Origin: Bacteroidaceae bacterium
GTDB lineage: Bacteria; Bacteroidota; Bacteroidia; Bacteroidales; Bacteroidaceae
Length of the DNA: 6,174 nucleotides
Direction of reading: 5' to 3'
Assembly: GCA_900769765.1 (NCBI GenBank)
Contig: CAAGHW010000110.1
Location: forward strand, 1-6,174
Made by a program: the position numbers and the translations under genes. The notes under the pieces are model-generated. The model saw only the letters and a program-made list of their open reading frames with translations, was not told the DNA's origin and made no database searches. This document shows, piece by piece, positions 4,982-6,174 of the stretch. Numbering within the stretch: position 1 is the stretch's first letter; every line of letters begins with the position of its first letter.

Positions 4982-6174
4982 ATGGAATATAGCAACAATA
5001 CCATGTTTGTACGTTATAAGCTTTTAACCCAGTTAGTGTCGATGTGGAAGCGCAACGAGCTTCACGAAAAAATCGACAGCATGCCCTATGATATGTACCC
5101 TCGCAACCAGAAGCCGAAGGGACGATGCTGTATCCACAAGGAACGTGCAGTAATCAAGTACAAGACAATGGCAATGCTCGGCTTTACCATGCAGGACGAG
5201 CTCAACGAAATGGACAGTCTCAGCTGTTATGTAAAGCGTATGTACAAGCGCGACGGCATACGCATGGAGGATGGAGCGATTCTTCATGTTATGGACGAGG
5301 CATGTTCATCGTGTGTAAAGAGCAAATACGAAGTCTCTAACCTTTGCCGTGGATGCGTTGCACGCCCATGCTACACAAGTTGCCCCAAAGGAGCCATATA
5401 TTACGACAAGGACGACAAGGCGCATATCGACCACGACAAGTGTATCAGCTGCGGCAAGTGCCATCAGGTGTGCCCCTACCACGCCATCATATATATGCCT
5501 GTACCATGCGAGGAGGCATGCCCCGTAAAAGCCATCTCCAAAGACGAATACGGTGTTGAGCACATCGACCCAGAGAAGTGCATCTATTGTGGCAAGTGTC
5601 TGAATGCATGCCCCTTCGGAGCTATTTTCGACAAATGTGAAGTGTTCGACGTGCTAAAGGATATACAAAAAGAGAAGAAAGTAATTGCGATGGTTGCTCC
5701 TGCCGTACTTGCACAGTTCGGCAAGCCTATCGAACAGGTATATGGTGCACTGAAGGCTTTAGGTTTCAGCGATGTGGTCGAGGTGGCATACGGAGCCGAA
5801 GAGACTATACGCCGCGAGGCCGAAGAACTCAAGGAAAAGATTGAGGAAGGACAGCCGTTCATGACAACAAGCTGCTGCCCTGCTTATGTGAACCTTGCAA
5901 AGAAACATATCCCCGAGATTGTAAAATACGTATCATCAACAGGCTCTCCCATGCACTACACCGCCATCTATGCAAAAGAAAAATTCGGCGAAGAGTGCAA
6001 GACCGTGTTCATTGCACCATGTGCATCAAAGAAAGCCGAAGGAGCAGCCGACAAGAATGTCGATTATGTATGGACCTTCCGCGAGCTGAATTCAGTTATT
6101 CAAGGTATGGGTATTGACATTGAAAGCACAATGCCCTACACCCCTGCCGAACATGCATCGCGCGACGCACATAA
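4982..6174 (+). CDS. [FeFe]-hydrogenase, group B-like, N-terminal 397 residues (runs off the right edge)
   Basis: This is an iron-only hydrogenase catalytic protein that reduces protons to H2 or oxidises H2, probably with ferredoxin as electron partner. No signal peptide is seen, so it should be cytosolic. Two ferredoxin motifs occur, C154-X2-C157-X2-C160-X3-C164 and C200-X2-C203-X2-C206-X3-C210. Extra cysteines are at 49, 50, 108, 111, 122, 125, 130, 134, 176 and 180. The H-cluster domain follows: the L1 motif is TSCCPAY (296-302; group A usually TSCCPGW), and L2 is APCASKKAE (345-353). The third motif lies beyond the window. TSCCPAY and the cysteine-rich N-terminus point to group B (B1/B3) enzymes. 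The ATG at 4982 directly follows an in-frame stop (4979-4981); ATG 5003 is the alternative. AAGGAG lies 20 nt upstream, unusually far. It is divergent from the maturase operon that serves it. Whether it evolves or consumes H2 cannot be read from sequence. Confidence 0.93.
   Translation, partial: MEYSNNTMFVRYKLLTQLVSMWKRNELHEKIDSMPYDMYPRNQKPKGRCCIHKERAVIKYKTMAMLGFTMQDELNEMDSLSCYVKRMYKRDGIRMEDGAILHVMDEACSSCVKSKYEVSNLCRGCVARPCYTSCPKGAIYYDKDDKAHIDHDKCISCGKCHQVCPYHAIIYMPVPCEEACPVKAISKDEYGVEHIDPEKCIYCGKCLNACPFGAIFDKCEVFDVLKDIQKEKKVIAMVAPAVLAQFGKPIEQVYGALKALGFSDVVEVAYGAEETIRREAEELKEKIEEGQPFMTTSCCPAYVNLAKKHIPEIVKYVSSTGSPMHYTAIYAKEKFGEECKTVFIAPCASKKAEGAADKNVDYVWTFRELNSVIQGMGIDIESTMPYTPAEHASRDAH

Noticed and set aside
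5033..5862. Minus-strand open frames within the hydrogenase gene.
   Set aside because: They are antisense to the conserved ferredoxin and H-cluster motifs and show no recognisable protein features.
6172..6174. TAA at the right edge as the stop of the hydrogenase gene.
   Set aside because: It is out of frame: the T is the third base of a His codon (6170-6172), so the frame stays open and the gene continues past the window.

Overview
The window carries a compact [FeFe]-hydrogenase locus from what is most likely an anaerobic gut-type member of the Bacteroidales. This placement rests on the protein style, the weak or absent Shine-Dalgarno sequences, a Bacteroides-type TAnnTTTG promoter element, and a hydrogenase of the group B kind common in gut Bacteroidetes. 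Genus cannot be decided from the sequence alone.

Layout: the left part (1-4844) is read entirely from the minus strand. In transcription order it holds hydE (radical SAM), hydG (radical SAM tyrosine lyase), a small hotdog-fold PaaI-like thioesterase, hydF (GTPase and [4Fe-4S] scaffold) and the first 183 codons of glyA (serine hydroxymethyltransferase), which runs off the left edge. Gaps are 2, 11, 64 and 71 nt with no convincing terminator, so all five could share one transcript. On the plus strand, divergent from hydE across a 137-nt spacer (4845-4981), is the hydrogenase structural gene. It has 397 codons in the window and runs off the right edge. There are no RNA genes, CRISPR arrays or mobile elements, and no gene-free stretch over 140 nt.

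How the genes work together: HydG makes CO and cyanide from tyrosine and builds an Fe(CO)2(CN) synthon. HydE processes that synthon. HydF carries the assembled 2Fe subcluster and delivers it to the apo-hydrogenase, here the divergent gene product. The bridging azadithiolate of the cluster has been traced in vitro to serine through SHMT and the glycine-cleavage H protein, so glyA directly downstream of hydF is a notable neighbour. The thioesterase in the middle of the maturase run has no known part in this pathway.

Most worth a second look: the embedded thioesterase, the glyA linkage, a HydF GTPase domain whose G4 motif (normally NKxD) reads GHCD, the many extra cysteines ahead of the H-cluster domain of the hydrogenase, and a hairpin-rich leader that could hide the only good ribosome binding site of the hydrogenase gene.
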